64,000 bases of DNA from an uncultured Oscillospiraceae bacterium (GCA_910587255.1 CAJUKT010000001.1:1-64000); one strand, 5' to 3'. Positions 16,203 through 25,273 are shown, numbered from the stretch's first letter. Numbers and translations are program-made. The notes: generated by a model from the sequence alone, not told the origin.

Positions 16203-16838
16203 ATGCAAAGCGCCTATGAAAACTACCACAAGGGCAAAGTGGACTTTATGAAGAGCCAGACCCGGGAAAACCTGATGCGCTCCTTCGCCGGGGAGAGCCA
16301 GGCCCGCAACCGCTACACCATCGCCGCCTCCGCCGCCAGGAAGGAAAAGCTGGAGGTGGCCGCCCGGGTGTTCGAGTTCACCGCCGACCAGGAGCGGGCC
16401 CACGCCAAGGTATTTTACGACCTGCTGCTGCCCTCCGCCGGGCAAAACATCGCCATCGACGGCAATTATCCCATCGACCTGTCGGACAAGACCCTGGACC
16501 TGCTCCGCGCCGCCCGCCACAACGAGTACCAGGAGTTTGAGCACGACTACGCTGAATTCGCCAGGATTGCCCACCAGGAGGGCTTCGATTTGATCGGCGG
16601 GCAGTTCGAGCTCATCGCCCAGATTGAGAAAACCCACGGCGACCGCTTCGGGCTGCTGGCGGACCTGCTGGAGCAGGGCACGCTGTTCGGCCAGGACAAT
16701 CATCAGACCGTGTGGATGTGCCTGAACTGCGGGGAGATTATCACGTCCTCCCTCGCCCCCCAGCTCTGCCCCGTCTGCCGCCACGGCCAGGACTTTTTCA
16801 TCCGTCTGGACTGGGCGCCCTATACCGCCGGCCACTGA
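16203..16838 (+). CDS. Rubrerythrin
   Basis: Non-haem di-iron peroxidase that reduces hydrogen peroxide in anaerobes. The 211-aa protein has a ferritin-like domain with iron ligands in SFAGESQARNRYT, FTADQERAHAK, HNEYQEFEHDYAEFARIA and IEKTHGDRF. A C-terminal rubredoxin-like domain carries CLNC ... CPVC around one iron. ATG 16203 follows GGAGGGATCACC. It is a single gene between ribU and pncB. Typical oxidative-stress protein of an obligate anaerobe. Confidence 0.95.
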   Translation: MQSAYENYHKGKVDFMKSQTRENLMRSFAGESQARNRYTIAASAARKEKLEVAARVFEFTADQERAHAKVFYDLLLPSAGQNIAIDGNYPIDLSDKTLDLLRAARHNEYQEFEHDYAEFARIAHQEGFDLIGGQFELIAQIEKTHGDRFGLLADLLEQGTLFGQDNHQTVWMCLNCGEIITSSLAPQLCPVCRHGQDFFIRLDWAPYTAGH

Positions 16839-16860
16839 GGCCGGCCGCCCGCCCGGACGC

Positions 16861-16901
16861 AGGGAATCCCCGGATTCATTTCATGAATCCGGGGATTCCC
16901 T
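16861..16901. repeat. Perfect 19-bp hairpin without T-tract
   Basis: AGGGAATCCCCGGATTCAT (16861-16879) and its exact complement (16883-16901) around a 3-nt loop. It lies 22 nt after the rubrerythrin stop. It may act as a terminator, but no uridine run follows on either strand. Confidence 0.75.
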
Positions 16902-16904
16902 GCG

Positions 16905-17203
16905 CTTCGGCTCAGCGCTTTTGCTGTTCTCACGCTTCGCCTGCTCACAACGCGGTTCTAAGCCCTCCGACTGCGTGAATTGTCTCCGCCGCCCCCGGCG
17001 GCTTTCGCCAATTCCCTCCGCTTCGGCCTTAGCCCGCTGTTCGCCGCGGCTCAGCGCTTTTGCTGTTCTCACGCTTCGCCTGTTCGCAACGCGCGGCTTC
17101 CCTCCGTCTCGGACAAAAAACATCCGGGCCCTCGCCCCGTCTTGGCTTTTTGTCCTCGCTCCGGTCCATCCGCGCTGCTCACGACGGCTCAGCGCTTTTA
17201 TGC
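16905..17203. repeat. Tandem GC-rich intergenic repeat array
   Basis: The unit beginning CTCAGCGCTTTTGCTGTTCT starts at 16911 and 17050, and a partial third copy starts at 17188 (spacing about 139 nt). Units contain cacgcttcgcctg, ttccctccg and a ggctttttgtcctcgctccggtccatccgc block shared with 13540-13605. No credible gene lies here. Confidence 0.75.
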
Positions 17204-17232
17204 TTGCTTTTACTGTCAAGACAGCTTATAAT
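17204..17232 (+). promoter_or_regulatory. Promoter of pncB
   Basis: TTGCTT (17204-17209), 17-nt spacer, TATAAT (17227-17232), placed at the end of the repeat array. Confidence 0.7.
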
Positions 17233-17264
17233 GGGGGCAATCCGAATAGGGAGGGGTTCTCCGC

Positions 17265-18695
17265 ATGAAACACGACATCAATTATACCATGCTCTTCGAT
17301 TTCTACGAGCTGACCATGGGCAACGGCTACTTCCAGACCGGCCTGAAGGACCGGGTGTGTTACTTCGACGTGTTCTTCCGCAGCGTCCCCGACGGGGGCG
17401 GCTTCGCCATCGCCGCCGGGCTTCCCCAGGTCATCGACTACATCCAAAACCTCCGCTTTGACCAGGAGGATATCGAGTACCTGCGGGGCAAGGGGTGCTT
17501 CGCCCCGGAATTCCTGGAGTATTTGAAGGACTTCCGCTTCACCGGCGATATCTGGGCCGTGCCCGAGGGCACCCCCATCTTCCCCCGGGAGCCCATCCTC
17601 ACCGTCCGGGCCCCCGCCATCCAGGCCCAGTTCGTGGAGACCTACCTGCTGCTGGCCCTGAACCACCAGTCCCTCATTGCCACCAAGTCCAACCGCATCG
17701 TCCGGGCCGCCGAGGGCCGCCCGGTGTCCGAGTTCGGCTCCCGCCGGGCCCAGGGCTCCGACGGCGCGGTGCTGGGCGCACGGGCCAGCTACATCGCCGG
17801 CGCGGGTGGCACCGCCTGCGCCATGGCCGACGAGCTGTACGGCACCCCCGCCACCGGCACCATGGCCCACTCCTGGGTGCAGATGTTCCCCGACGAGTAC
17901 ACCGCCTTCAAGACCTACTGCCAGGTCTACCCCACCGCCGCCACCCTGCTGGTGGACACCTACAGCGTCCTCCACTCCGGCGTGCCCAACGCCATCCGGG
18001 TCTTCCAGGAGCTGGGCATCACCAGCGGCGGCATCCGCATCGACTCGGGGGATCTGACCTATCTGTCCAAAAAGGCCCGGGCCATGCTGGACGAGGCGGG
18101 GCTGCCCGGCATCAAGATCGTGGCCTCCAACTCGCTGGACGAGTATATCATCCGGGACCTCATCACCCAGGGGGCCCGCATCGACGCCTTCGGCGTGGGC
18201 GAGCGGCTGATCACCTCCAAGAGCGAACCGGTGTTCGGCGGGGTGTACAAGCTGGCCGCCATTGAGGAGGAGGACGGCTCAATCACCCCCAAAATCAAAA
18301 TCAGCGAGAACGCCGCCAAGGTCACCCTCCCCCACTTCAAGAAGGTGTACCGCCTGTTTGAAAACGCCACCGGCAAGGCCATGGCCGACTACATCTGCGT
18401 CTTTGACGAGCAGCCCGACTTCACCCAGCCCCTGGAGCTGTTCGACCCGGAGGCCACCTGGAAGCGCAAAACCGTGTCCGACTTCACCGCCCGGCCCCTG
18501 CTGGCCCCCATCTTCCAGGGCGGGAAGCTGGTCTATCAGATCCCCGCCATCCAGCAGTCCCGGGCCTACTGCCAGCGGGAGGTGGACAGCCTCTGGGACG
18601 AGGTGAAGCGCTTTGAGTACCCCCATAACTATTACGTAGACCTCTCCCAAAAGCTGTGGGACGTGCGCGCCGCCCTGCTGGCGGCCAGGCATTGA
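17265..18695 (+). CDS. pncB: Nicotinate phosphoribosyltransferase
   Basis: Converts nicotinate and PRPP to nicotinate mononucleotide in NAD salvage. The 476-aa protein has the family signatures LFDFYELTMGNGYF, FDVFFRSVPDGGGFAIAAGL, the catalytic-site region EFGSRRAQG, TGTMAHSWVQMF, and the PRPP-binding GGIRIDSGDLTYLSKKAR. Length fits the longer Firmicutes type. The RBS is GGGAGGGG before ATG 17265. The next gene starts 3 nt after its stop, so pncB-pfs-luxS is one operon. Confidence 0.96.
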   Translation: MKHDINYTMLFDFYELTMGNGYFQTGLKDRVCYFDVFFRSVPDGGGFAIAAGLPQVIDYIQNLRFDQEDIEYLRGKGCFAPEFLEYLKDFRFTGDIWAVPEGTPIFPREPILTVRAPAIQAQFVETYLLLALNHQSLIATKSNRIVRAAEGRPVSEFGSRRAQGSDGAVLGARASYIAGAGGTACAMADELYGTPATGTMAHSWVQMFPDEYTAFKTYCQVYPTAATLLVDTYSVLHSGVPNAIRVFQELGITSGGIRIDSGDLTYLSKKARAMLDEAGLPGIKIVASNSLDEYIIRDLITQGARIDAFGVGERLITSKSEPVFGGVYKLAAIEEEDGSITPKIKISENAAKVTLPHFKKVYRLFENATGKAMADYICVFDEQPDFTQPLELFDPEATWKRKTVSDFTARPLLAPIFQGGKLVYQIPAIQQSRAYCQREVDSLWDEVKRFEYPHNYYVDLSQKLWDVRAALLAARH

Positions 18696-18698
18696 GCC

Positions 18699-19364
18699 AT
18701 GCGCGCGGCGATATTTGCCATGCACAAGGAGACCGCGCCCCCCTTCTCCGGGGGCGCGCCGGTGGAAAACGGCGCGGGGCTGACCCTGCGCCGCCTGCCG
18801 GGGGATCTCATCGTGTGCGTGTGCGGCGTGGGCAAGGTGAACGCCGCCCTGGCCGCCCAATACCTCATCGGCCGCTTCGCCCCCGCCGAGCTGTGGAACG
18901 CCGGGGTGTCCGGCTGCTTCCGCGACCTGCCCGCCGGGACGGCGGTGGCGGTCACCCACTGCGTCCAGCACGATCTGGACGTGTTCGGCGACCCCCCCGG
19001 GCTGGTCCCGGTGCTGGAGCGGGTAGAGCTGCCCTGTGCCAAAGCAGAAGAAACCCTGGCGCGGCTGTCCGCCGCCGGGTTCCAGGCCGTCCCCGGCGTG
19101 GCGGCCAGCGGGGACTGGTTTGGCCGGGATCTGGACCGGGCCGCCCGTATCCGGGATGAATTCGGGGCGCTGGTGTGCGATATGGAGGCGGCGGCCATCG
19201 CCCAGGTGTGCCTGCGAAACGCAGTGCCCTTCCGCTGCGTCCGGGTGGTGTCCGACCACCTGTTCCACCCGTCCCAATATGAGGAGTACCAAGCCAATCT
19301 GCCCGCCGCCGTGGCCATCCTGAACCGGGCCCTGGCAGCGGCCATGGATATCAAGGAGGAGTGA
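18699..19364 (+). CDS. mtnN: 5'-methylthioadenosine/S-adenosylhomocysteine nucleosidase
   Basis: Cleaves adenine from S-adenosylhomocysteine (and methylthioadenosine), producing S-ribosylhomocysteine for LuxS. The 221-aa protein has the purine nucleoside phosphorylase superfamily fold with CGVGKVNAAL, NAGVSGCF, ASGDWF and the catalytic-region signature CDMEAAAIAQVC. SDHLF follows with the expected catalytic Asp. It is placed between pncB and luxS, immediately feeding LuxS; the gap to luxS is 6 nt. Confidence 0.93.
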   Translation: MRAAIFAMHKETAPPFSGGAPVENGAGLTLRRLPGDLIVCVCGVGKVNAALAAQYLIGRFAPAELWNAGVSGCFRDLPAGTAVAVTHCVQHDLDVFGDPPGLVPVLERVELPCAKAEETLARLSAAGFQAVPGVAASGDWFGRDLDRAARIRDEFGALVCDMEAAAIAQVCLRNAVPFRCVRVVSDHLFHPSQYEEYQANLPAAVAILNRALAAAMDIKEE

Positions 19365-19370
19365 ATCAAA

Positions 19371-19841
19371 ATGGAACGAATCGCCAGCTTTTCCATCGAC
19401 CACACCCGGCTCCAGCCGGGCATGTACCTCTCCCGCCGGGACGGCACGGTGGTCACCCTGGACCTGCGCTTCCGCCGCCCCAACACCGACGACCTGCTCA
19501 GCAACTCCGCGCTCCACTCCCTGGAGCATATCGTGGCCACCATTTTGCGCAACAGCCCCGAGAAGGACGCGGTGGTCTATTTCGGCCCCATGGGGTGCCA
19601 GACCGGGTTCTATGTGCTCTTTGACGAGGCGAAGCTTCCCCTGTCCGGCATCGTGGAGCTCTTAAAGCGGGCCTTCAACGAGGCCGCCGCCTGGGACCGG
19701 GAGATGCCCGGCCAAAGCCCCTACGAGTGCGGCAATTACCGCAACCTGGACGTGGCGGTGTGCCGGAAGGAATGCGCCTACTACGCCCAGGTCATCCAGG
19801 ACTGGACCGTGGACAAGCTGGAATACGAGTTCAGGCTGTGA
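19371..19841 (+). CDS. luxS: S-ribosylhomocysteine lyase
   Basis: Splits S-ribosylhomocysteine to homocysteine and DPD, the precursor of autoinducer-2, completing the activated methyl cycle. The 156-aa protein has metal ligands His49 and His53 in HSLEH (the third expected to be Cys120 in YECGNYRNLD), and FGPMGCQTGFY with the catalytic Cys. RBS AAGGAGG; translation is probably coupled to the nucleosidase gene. Length is normal. Confidence 0.96.
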   Translation: MERIASFSIDHTRLQPGMYLSRRDGTVVTLDLRFRRPNTDDLLSNSALHSLEHIVATILRNSPEKDAVVYFGPMGCQTGFYVLFDEAKLPLSGIVELLKRAFNEAAAWDREMPGQSPYECGNYRNLDVAVCRKECAYYAQVIQDWTVDKLEYEFRL

Positions 19842-19893
19842 CCCCCACTGCAATGATATAGTTAGATACATTAGAGGTTTGAGGAATATTCAA

Positions 19894-20250
19894 ATGATTC
19901 GGCCAATATTAGCTTGTGAAGATCCGTATGACGCTGCATCAAAATTTGTAAATGCTGGATGGACTCTTGACTTTTCGCAGCCCCCAGAAAGCGGAGATCC
20001 CTTGGTTGGCATATCACTGTACGATAATTCGATTCTGTTAGGGGTCACAGATGGTTATGTAGCCAATAGTGAGAAACAATACCTTGGCTGTGGTGTAGAG
20101 ATCTATCTTACCATTCCATCAGAGTTTTTTGAAGAAGTACACAAAAAGCATGGTGAGCTAGCTCCAACAGATATTGAGTTGCAGCCGTGGGGAGTTTATG
20201 CGTTTGAGGTTTATATTGAGAATTACAAGTTTATGATTGCTGCGGTATAA
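19894..20250 (+). CDS. VOC/glyoxalase-fold small protein, AT-richer than surroundings
   Basis: A 118-aa protein (MIRPILACEDPYDAASKFVNAGWTLDF ... ) with the beta-alpha-beta rhythm of vicinal oxygen chelate proteins (glyoxalase/bleomycin-resistance type). Specific substrate cannot be assigned, and the usual metal-ligand pattern is not obvious. GAGGA lies 9 nt before ATG 19894; an upstream TTG (19879) is a weaker start. Base composition and codon use are clearly more AT-rich than its neighbours, which suggests recent transfer. Confidence 0.65.
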   Translation: MIRPILACEDPYDAASKFVNAGWTLDFSQPPESGDPLVGISLYDNSILLGVTDGYVANSEKQYLGCGVEIYLTIPSEFFEEVHKKHGELAPTDIELQPWGVYAFEVYIENYKFMIAAV

Positions 20251-20279
20251 TTTCCCTTTTAGCGAATTGGGAATTGAAA

Positions 20280-20324
20280 AAACGGGCCGCTGTGCTTTGC
20301 GCACGGCGGCCCGTTCATTTTTTT
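20280..20324. terminator. Bidirectional terminator between VOC gene and spo0A
   Basis: Stem ACGGGCCGCtGTGC / GCaCGGCGGCCCGT followed by T7 on the plus strand and T6 on the minus strand. It serves two convergent genes. Confidence 0.9.
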
Positions 20325-20326
20325 GC

Positions 20327-21085
20327 TCAGCCCACCCTGCGGCTGCGCTCCAGGGAGATGCGGTCGGCGATCATGGCGATGAATTCGCTGTTGGTGGGCT
20401 TGCCCTTGGCGTTGGACACGGTGTAGCCAAAATACTTTTGCAGCGTCTCCAAATCGCCCCGGTCCCAGGCCACCTCGATGGCATGGCGGATGGCCCGCTC
20501 CACCCGGCTGGCGGTGGTGCCGAATTTCTTGGCCACCGCCGGGTACAATACCTTCGTCACGGCGTTGATAATCTCCATGTCCGCCACCGCCAGCCCGATG
20601 GCCTCCCGCAGGTACTGGTAGCCCTTGATGTGGGCGGGCACGCCGATTTCATGGATGATGGCGGTGACCTGGCGCTCCAAGTCCCGGGCGTCGCCCTCCT
20701 CCTGGAGCTGGAGCGCCGGCACATCGCACAGCAGCCGGGCCCGCTCCACCACCGACTGCGGCCGGCAGGGCTTGAGCATACAGTAGTCCCCGCCCCGCTG
20801 AGAGATCTGCCCGGCCAGCGCCGGCCCGCCGAAGGCGGACAGCACCAGCACCTTCGGCCGGTCCTCCCCCAGCTCCTCCAGCACCTCCAGCCCGTCCATG
20901 CCCGAGAGCATCAGGTCCATCACCACCACATCAGGCCGGTGGCGGGCAATCAGATCCAGCAGCTCCTCGCCGCTGGCCGTCTGGGCGCACACCGTCAGGT
21001 CCGCCTCCCCGCCTATCATATCCGCCAGCATTTGGCGAAACTCCTCCGCGGCGTCCGCCAGCACAATCCTCTTCTTGTCGCCCAT
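20327..21085 (-). CDS. spo0A: Sporulation master regulator Spo0A
   Basis: Response regulator that commits the cell to sporulation and binds 0A boxes when phosphorylated. The 252-aa protein has a receiver domain (residues 5-125; phospho-Asp57 in VVVMDLML, Ser in VLSAF, Lys in MLKPC) and the highly conserved DNA-binding domain. The latter includes [20 protein letters not shown], the recognition helix [18 protein letters not shown] and the [10 protein letters not shown] end. One of the two usual adjacent acidic residues near residue 11 is Ala (LADAAEE instead of the Bacillus ADDN). It lies 3' of spoIVB, the classic Firmicutes spoIVB-spo0A order. Confidence 0.96.
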   Translation of the reverse strand: MGDKKRIVLADAAEEFRQMLADMIGGEADLTVCAQTASGEELLDLIARHRPDVVVMDLMLSGMDGLEVLEELGEDRPKVLVLSAFGGPALAGQISQRGGDYCMLKPCRPQSVVERARLLCDVPALQLQEEGDARDLERQVTAIIHEIGVPAHIKGYQYLREAIGLAVADMEIINAVTKVLYPAVAKKFGTTASRVERAIRHAIEVAWDRGDLETLQKYFGYTVSNAKGKPTNSEFIAMIADRISLERSRRVG

Positions 21086-21213
21086 GTCTCCTGTTCCTTT
21101 CCGGTCTGTGACCTGAGTTTAACAATCCGTTTTACCAAGATTTGGTATGCTCTTAAAATACCACAGAATCCTCCACATGGCAAGAAAGTTTTTCACATTT
21201 TTTCAAATTATTC

Positions 21214-21220
21214 TTCGACA
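21214..21220 (-). promoter_or_regulatory. 0A box upstream of spo0A
   Basis: TGTCGAA on the minus strand, 129 nt upstream of the spo0A start and downstream of spoIVB. It matches the Spo0A-binding consensus and suggests autoregulation. Confidence 0.55.
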
Positions 21221-21279
21221 ACTCTTGTCATAATTCGGCCACATACCGACTTTTGGAATCAGAAAACGAGAAATTACAA

Positions 21280-22329
21280 TTAGTTATCACATTGTTGCAG
21301 CATCCGGCCGACCCAGATGCCGTAGCCGCTGGTTGGGTCGTCCACCAGCACGTGGGTCACCGCCCCCACGATCTTTCCGTTCTGCAAAATAGGGCTGCCG
21401 CTCATCCCCTGCACAATGCCGCCGGTGGCGTCCAGCAGCCGCGGGTCGGTGACCTTCAGGAGATAATCCCGGCAGTCGTCCTCCCGCTGGGGGAACACCT
21501 TCTCAATGCGTACGGCGTATTCCTCCACCCGCTCCCCGGAGATATTGGACAAAATGGTGGCCTCCCCGGGCTCCACCTCTTCCCGGGCCGCCGCCTCCAC
21601 GGGGGCGCCCTCCACCCAGGTGCTGTCCGCCATCACGCCGAACACGCCGCCGTCGGTGTTGGCGCTGAGCAGGCCCAGGGTGGAATCGGTGTCAAACACC
21701 CCATGAAGCTGGCCGGGGTCGCCGGCCCTGCCCTTCTGCACCCCCGCCACGGTGGCGGGCAGGATAGAGCCGCTGTCCAGGGGCATGAGCCTGGCGGTGT
21801 CCACGTCGTTGATGCCGTGGCCCAGGGCGCCGAAGGCCCCGGTGTCCGGGCAGTAGAAGGTCACCGTGCCGATGCCCGCCATAGAGTCCCTGATCCAGGC
21901 GCCCAGCTTATACGCCCCGTCGGAGGCGCACAGCGCCGCCGTGGCGGTGAGCTGCACCTGCTTGTCGTCCCGGATGGCCCGGATGCTCATGGCCTCCCCC
22001 TCCAGCTCCTGGAGCAGGGCGGACACCTCCTCAATGGTGTCCACCTCGGTGGAGTTGATGTGGGTGATGATATCCCCCTCCTTCAGCCCGCAGGCCTTGG
22101 CGGGGTTGACGCTGCCCTTTTCGGTGGCAATGTCCGAGGTGCCCACCACCACCACGCCGTCGGAAAAGAGCTTGATGCCCACCGCCCTGCCCACCGGGAT
22201 CACCGTGGGCGCGCTGGCGTGGGCCGCGCTCACCGCCGGCCACATGGCCAGCACCGCCGCCAGCAGCAACCCCAGAAACCGCAGCGCCACCGCCCCCATA
22301 AATGGTCTGGCTTCTTCATTCAAATCCAT
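21280..22329 (-). CDS. spoIVB: SpoIVB serine peptidase
   Basis: Forespore-secreted peptidase that triggers pro-sigma-K processing through SpoIVFA. The 349-aa protein has an N-terminal transmembrane/signal segment (about 12-38) and a PDZ domain (about 75-135, LKEGDIITHINSTEV). The S55 peptidase domain carries the catalytic His in GALGHGINDVD and the nucleophile Ser in VQGMSGSPILQNGK. Length is slightly below that of Bacillus (about 425). Start ATG 22329 behind AAGGCGG. Its position ahead of spo0A is conserved among spore formers. Confidence 0.95.
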   Translation of the reverse strand: MDLNEEARPFMGAVALRFLGLLLAAVLAMWPAVSAAHASAPTVIPVGRAVGIKLFSDGVVVVGTSDIATEKGSVNPAKACGLKEGDIITHINSTEVDTIEEVSALLQELEGEAMSIRAIRDDKQVQLTATAALCASDGAYKLGAWIRDSMAGIGTVTFYCPDTGAFGALGHGINDVDTARLMPLDSGSILPATVAGVQKGRAGDPGQLHGVFDTDSTLGLLSANTDGGVFGVMADSTWVEGAPVEAAAREEVEPGEATILSNISGERVEEYAVRIEKVFPQREDDCRDYLLKVTDPRLLDATGGIVQGMSGSPILQNGKIVGAVTHVLVDDPTSGYGIWVGRMLQQCDN

Positions 22330-22641
22330 TCACCGCCTTTTCTATAACTGGCAGGTGCTCCGGCGGCCGTGGAATGTGCCTTCCATGGACGCCGTAACGC
22401 CCGCCCTGTTAATATGGCGGCGGGGACGGATTTTCACCGTGGCAATGTCAGGCGGGTTTGACAGGGGAATTTCCGGCGCTGCCGGAACTGCGGGCTCTCC
22501 CCGGTTTATGCTGGAACGTTTTGGCCCCTTTGGCGCTTATTGGACAAAATTCGACAAAATACGCGAAAAAAAGCGGGGCGCAGGACAAACATAGTCTGCC
22601 CCGCGCGCCGCATACTTTATAGAGAAAAGCGAGGTGCGACT
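22330..22641. promoter_or_regulatory. Divergent intergenic region upstream of spoIVB with a 0A box
   Basis: A 312-bp gene-free stretch between two divergent genes. It contains TGTCGAA on the minus strand at 22550-22556 (0A-box match) and a CCGGCGctgCCGG mini-stem. A sigma-F/G promoter for spoIVB is expected but I could not identify one with confidence. Confidence 0.45.
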
Positions 22642-23166
22642 ATGGAAAAATCGACCAAAAAACTGCTGCTGTTCTACCTGGCCGCCGCAGCGCTGGGCGC
22701 GGCCCTCCACTTCCTCTTCACCTGGCTGCCCAGCCCCGTAACCGCCCTGTTCTCCCCGGTGCGGGAGAGCGTGTGGGAGCATGTAAAGCTGCTCTACTTC
22801 CCCCTGCTGGGGGCGGCGCTGCTGCTGGGCCGGGGCGGGGGCGGCATGGGCCGCACCCCCTGGCTGCTGAGCCTTTCGGCCGCCTGCGCCATTCTGCTGG
22901 GGGTGGGGTACCTGTACCACATCACCCTGCGGGGGGAGAGCCTGTACGTAGACCTGGCGCTGTATTTCACCCTGCTGGCGGTGGGCTTTCTTCTGCCACG
23001 GGCGCTGTGGCCCCTGTGCGAGTGGCCGGGGACGGACAAGGCCGCCCTCCTCCTCACCGCCCTGCTGGGCGGCCTCATCGTTTGGTTCACCTTTTTCCCG
23101 CCGGAGACGGCGCTGTTCGCCGACCTGGGGGGCGCGGTGCGCACCTTCCTCACCATCCCGGTATAG
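22642..23166 (+). CDS. Small polytopic membrane protein, DUF6512-like
   Basis: A 174-aa protein with five to six hydrophobic helices. The conserved motif SPVRESVWEHVKLLYFPLL sits after the first helix, an arrangement I associate with the DUF6512 family of Firmicutes membrane proteins; function unknown. ATG 22642 follows GAGGTGCGACT. It is the only gene on this strand here and is followed by the second parS-like palindrome. Confidence 0.7.
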   Translation: MEKSTKKLLLFYLAAAALGAALHFLFTWLPSPVTALFSPVRESVWEHVKLLYFPLLGAALLLGRGGGGMGRTPWLLSLSAACAILLGVGYLYHITLRGESLYVDLALYFTLLAVGFLLPRALWPLCEWPGTDKAALLLTALLGGLIVWFTFFPPETALFADLGGAVRTFLTIPV

Positions 23167-23178
23167 CGCGGCGAACTA

Positions 23179-23196
23179 ACGTTTCACGTGAAACGT
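23179..23196. promoter_or_regulatory. parS-like ParB (Spo0J) binding site
   Basis: ACGTTTCACGTGAAACGT is a perfect 18-bp palindrome matching the 16-nt parS consensus at 14 positions. It is located between the convergent membrane-protein gene and proA. Confidence 0.7.
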
Positions 23197-23208
23197 GCCG
23201 CCGGGGCG

Positions 23209-24465
23209 TCAGCGCACCTGCCCCGACCCCCGCACGACGTATTTGTAGGCGCACAGCTCCGCCAGCCCCATGGGCCCCCGGGCGTGGAGGCGCTGGGTGG
23301 ATATGCCCATCTCACACCCCAGGCCGAACACACCCCCGTCGGTAAAGCGGGTGGAGGCGTTCCAGTACACGGCGGCGGAGTCCACCAGGGCGGTAAAGCG
23401 GCGGGCGGCCTCCTCATTGGCGGTGACAATGGCCTCGGAGTGGCCGGTGGAGTGGGCGGCGATGTGGGCGGCGGCCCCATCCACGCCGTCCACCACCTTC
23501 ACCGCCAAAATGTAGTCCAAAAACTCGGTGTCGAAGTCGTCCGGGCCGGCCGCCCTGCCGGGGATGAGGGCCGCGGCCTCCCCGTCCAGCCGCAGCTCCA
23601 CCGGGGGCAGGCCCCCGGCCTTCCGGCCGTCCACCAGGCGCTCCTTCAGCCGGGGCAGAAGGGCCCCGGCGATATCCTTGTGCACCAGGCACACCTCGGC
23701 CGCGTTACAGACGCTGGGCCGGGAGCATTTGGCGTTTTCCAGAATGCTCAGCGCCATGTCCAGGTCCGCGTCCCTGTCCACATACACATGGCAGATGCCG
23801 GTGCCCGTCTCGATGACGGGCACCGTGGCGTTATCCACGCACGCCCGGATGAGCCCCGCGCCCCCCCGCGGTATCAGCAGGTCCACCAGGCCGGAGGCGG
23901 TCATCAGCTCCACCGCGGACTGCCGGGACACGTCCTGCACCAGCCCCAGGGCGTCCTGGGGCAGCCCCGCGGCGGCCAGCCCCTCCCGCAGGGCGGACAC
24001 AATGACGGCGGCGGAGCGGTGGGCCTCCTTGCCGCAGCGCAGCACGCAGGCCGACCCGGCCTTCAGCGTCAGCGCCGCCGCGTCGGAGGTGACGTTGGGG
24101 CGGCTCTCATAGATGATGGCCACCACCCCCATGGGGACGGCGGTTTTTTCGATGACAAGGCCGTTGGGCCGCTCCTCCCGGCGCAGCACCGCGCCCGCCG
24201 GGTCGGGCAGGGCGGCCACCTCCCGCACCCCCTGGGCCATGCCGAAGATCCGCTCCTCGCTGAGGGCCAGCCGGTCCAGCATCACGTTGGACACCGTGCC
24301 CTTGGCCTCAATGAGATCCAGGCCGTTGGCGGTGAGGATGGGCTGGGTATGGTCTATCAGCGCGTCCGCCATCGCCAGCAGCGCCCGGTTTTTGGCCCCC
24401 GTGTCCGCCAGGGCCATGGCGCCCTTGGCGGCCTTGGCCCGCTGGAGCAGCTCCTGGGTGGTCAT
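23209..24465 (-). CDS. proA: Gamma-glutamyl phosphate reductase
   Basis: NADPH-dependent second step of proline synthesis. The 418-aa protein starts [18 protein letters not shown] and contains [32 protein letters not shown] and [10 protein letters not shown]. The catalytic Cys is in [11 protein letters not shown], and the C-terminal [25 protein letters not shown] is diagnostic. Its ATG overlaps the proB stop by 4 nt (ATGA), so translation is coupled. Confidence 0.96.
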   Translation of the reverse strand: MTTQELLQRAKAAKGAMALADTGAKNRALLAMADALIDHTQPILTANGLDLIEAKGTVSNVMLDRLALSEERIFGMAQGVREVAALPDPAGAVLRREERPNGLVIEKTAVPMGVVAIIYESRPNVTSDAAALTLKAGSACVLRCGKEAHRSAAVIVSALREGLAAAGLPQDALGLVQDVSRQSAVELMTASGLVDLLIPRGGAGLIRACVDNATVPVIETGTGICHVYVDRDADLDMALSILENAKCSRPSVCNAAEVCLVHKDIAGALLPRLKERLVDGRKAGGLPPVELRLDGEAAALIPGRAAGPDDFDTEFLDYILAVKVVDGVDGAAAHIAAHSTGHSEAIVTANEEAARRFTALVDSAAVYWNASTRFTDGGVFGLGCEMGISTQRLHARGPMGLAELCAYKYVVRGSGQVR

Positions 24466-25253
24466 TTGCCCTCCCTCCTTCCGATGAAGCGGGTGCCGGT
24501 GTGCGCCCCCGCCGTCACGATATCGTATAAAAGCTCCGGCCGCTGGCCGTTGGCGATCACCATGTCGCAGCCGCAGGCCATGGCGATCTCCGCCGCCTTC
24601 AGCTTGGTGGCCATCCCCCCGGTGCCCAGGGCGGAGCCCGGGGCGCCTGCCAGCGCCCGCAGCTCGGGGGTGATCTCCCGCACCTCGGGGATGAGGGCGG
24701 CGTGGTCGTCCCTGCGGGGGTCGGCGGTGTACAGCCCGTCGATATCGCTGAGCAGGATCAGCAGCTCCGCCCCCACGCACTGGGCCACAATGGCGGACAG
24801 GGTGTCGTTCTCCCCGATGGTGGTGGCCACCCCCACCTCGTCGGTGGCCACCGCGTCGTTCTCGTTGACCACGGGCAGGGCGTTGAGCTCCAGCAGGCGG
24901 CTCACGGCGTTGACAAAGTTCTGCCGCCGGGTGGGGTAGTTCACGTCCTCCGCGGTGAGCAGCAGCTGGGCCACGGTATGGTTATACTGGGCGAACAGCT
25001 TGTCGTAGGTGTACATCAGCTCGCACTGGCCCACGGCGGCGGCGGCCTGCTTGGTGGGCATGTCCGCCGGGCGGCCGGGCAGGTTGAGCTTGCCCACCCC
25101 CATGCCGATGGCCCCGGAGGACACCAGCACCAGCTGGTTCCCCGCGTTTTTCAAATCGGACAGCACCTTCACCAGCTCCTCCACCCGGCGGATGTTCAGC
25201 CGCCCGGTGGGGTGGGCCAGGGTGGAGGTGCCCACCTTTACCACAATTCTCAT
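24462..25253 (-). CDS. proB: Glutamate 5-kinase, without PUA domain
   Basis: Phosphorylates glutamate at the start of proline synthesis. The 263-aa amino-acid-kinase fold has VVKVGTSTL at the N-terminus, [37 protein letters not shown] and [12 protein letters not shown]. It lacks the C-terminal PUA domain of the roughly 367-aa enterobacterial enzyme; short forms are common in Firmicutes. First gene of proBA. A minus-strand TATAAT (25464-25469) beyond the MITE-like element is a possible promoter -10, though no good -35 is seen. Confidence 0.95.
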   Translation of the reverse strand: MRIVVKVGTSTLAHPTGRLNIRRVEELVKVLSDLKNAGNQLVLVSSGAIGMGVGKLNLPGRPADMPTKQAAAAVGQCELMYTYDKLFAQYNHTVAQLLLTAEDVNYPTRRQNFVNAVSRLLELNALPVVNENDAVATDEVGVATTIGENDTLSAIVAQCVGAELLILLSDIDGLYTADPRRDDHAALIPEVREITPELRALAGAPGSALGTGGMATKLKAAEIAMACGCDMVIANGQRPELLYDIVTAGAHTGTRFIGRREGK

Positions 25254-25273
25254 AGCTGTCCCCTCTCAAAGCC

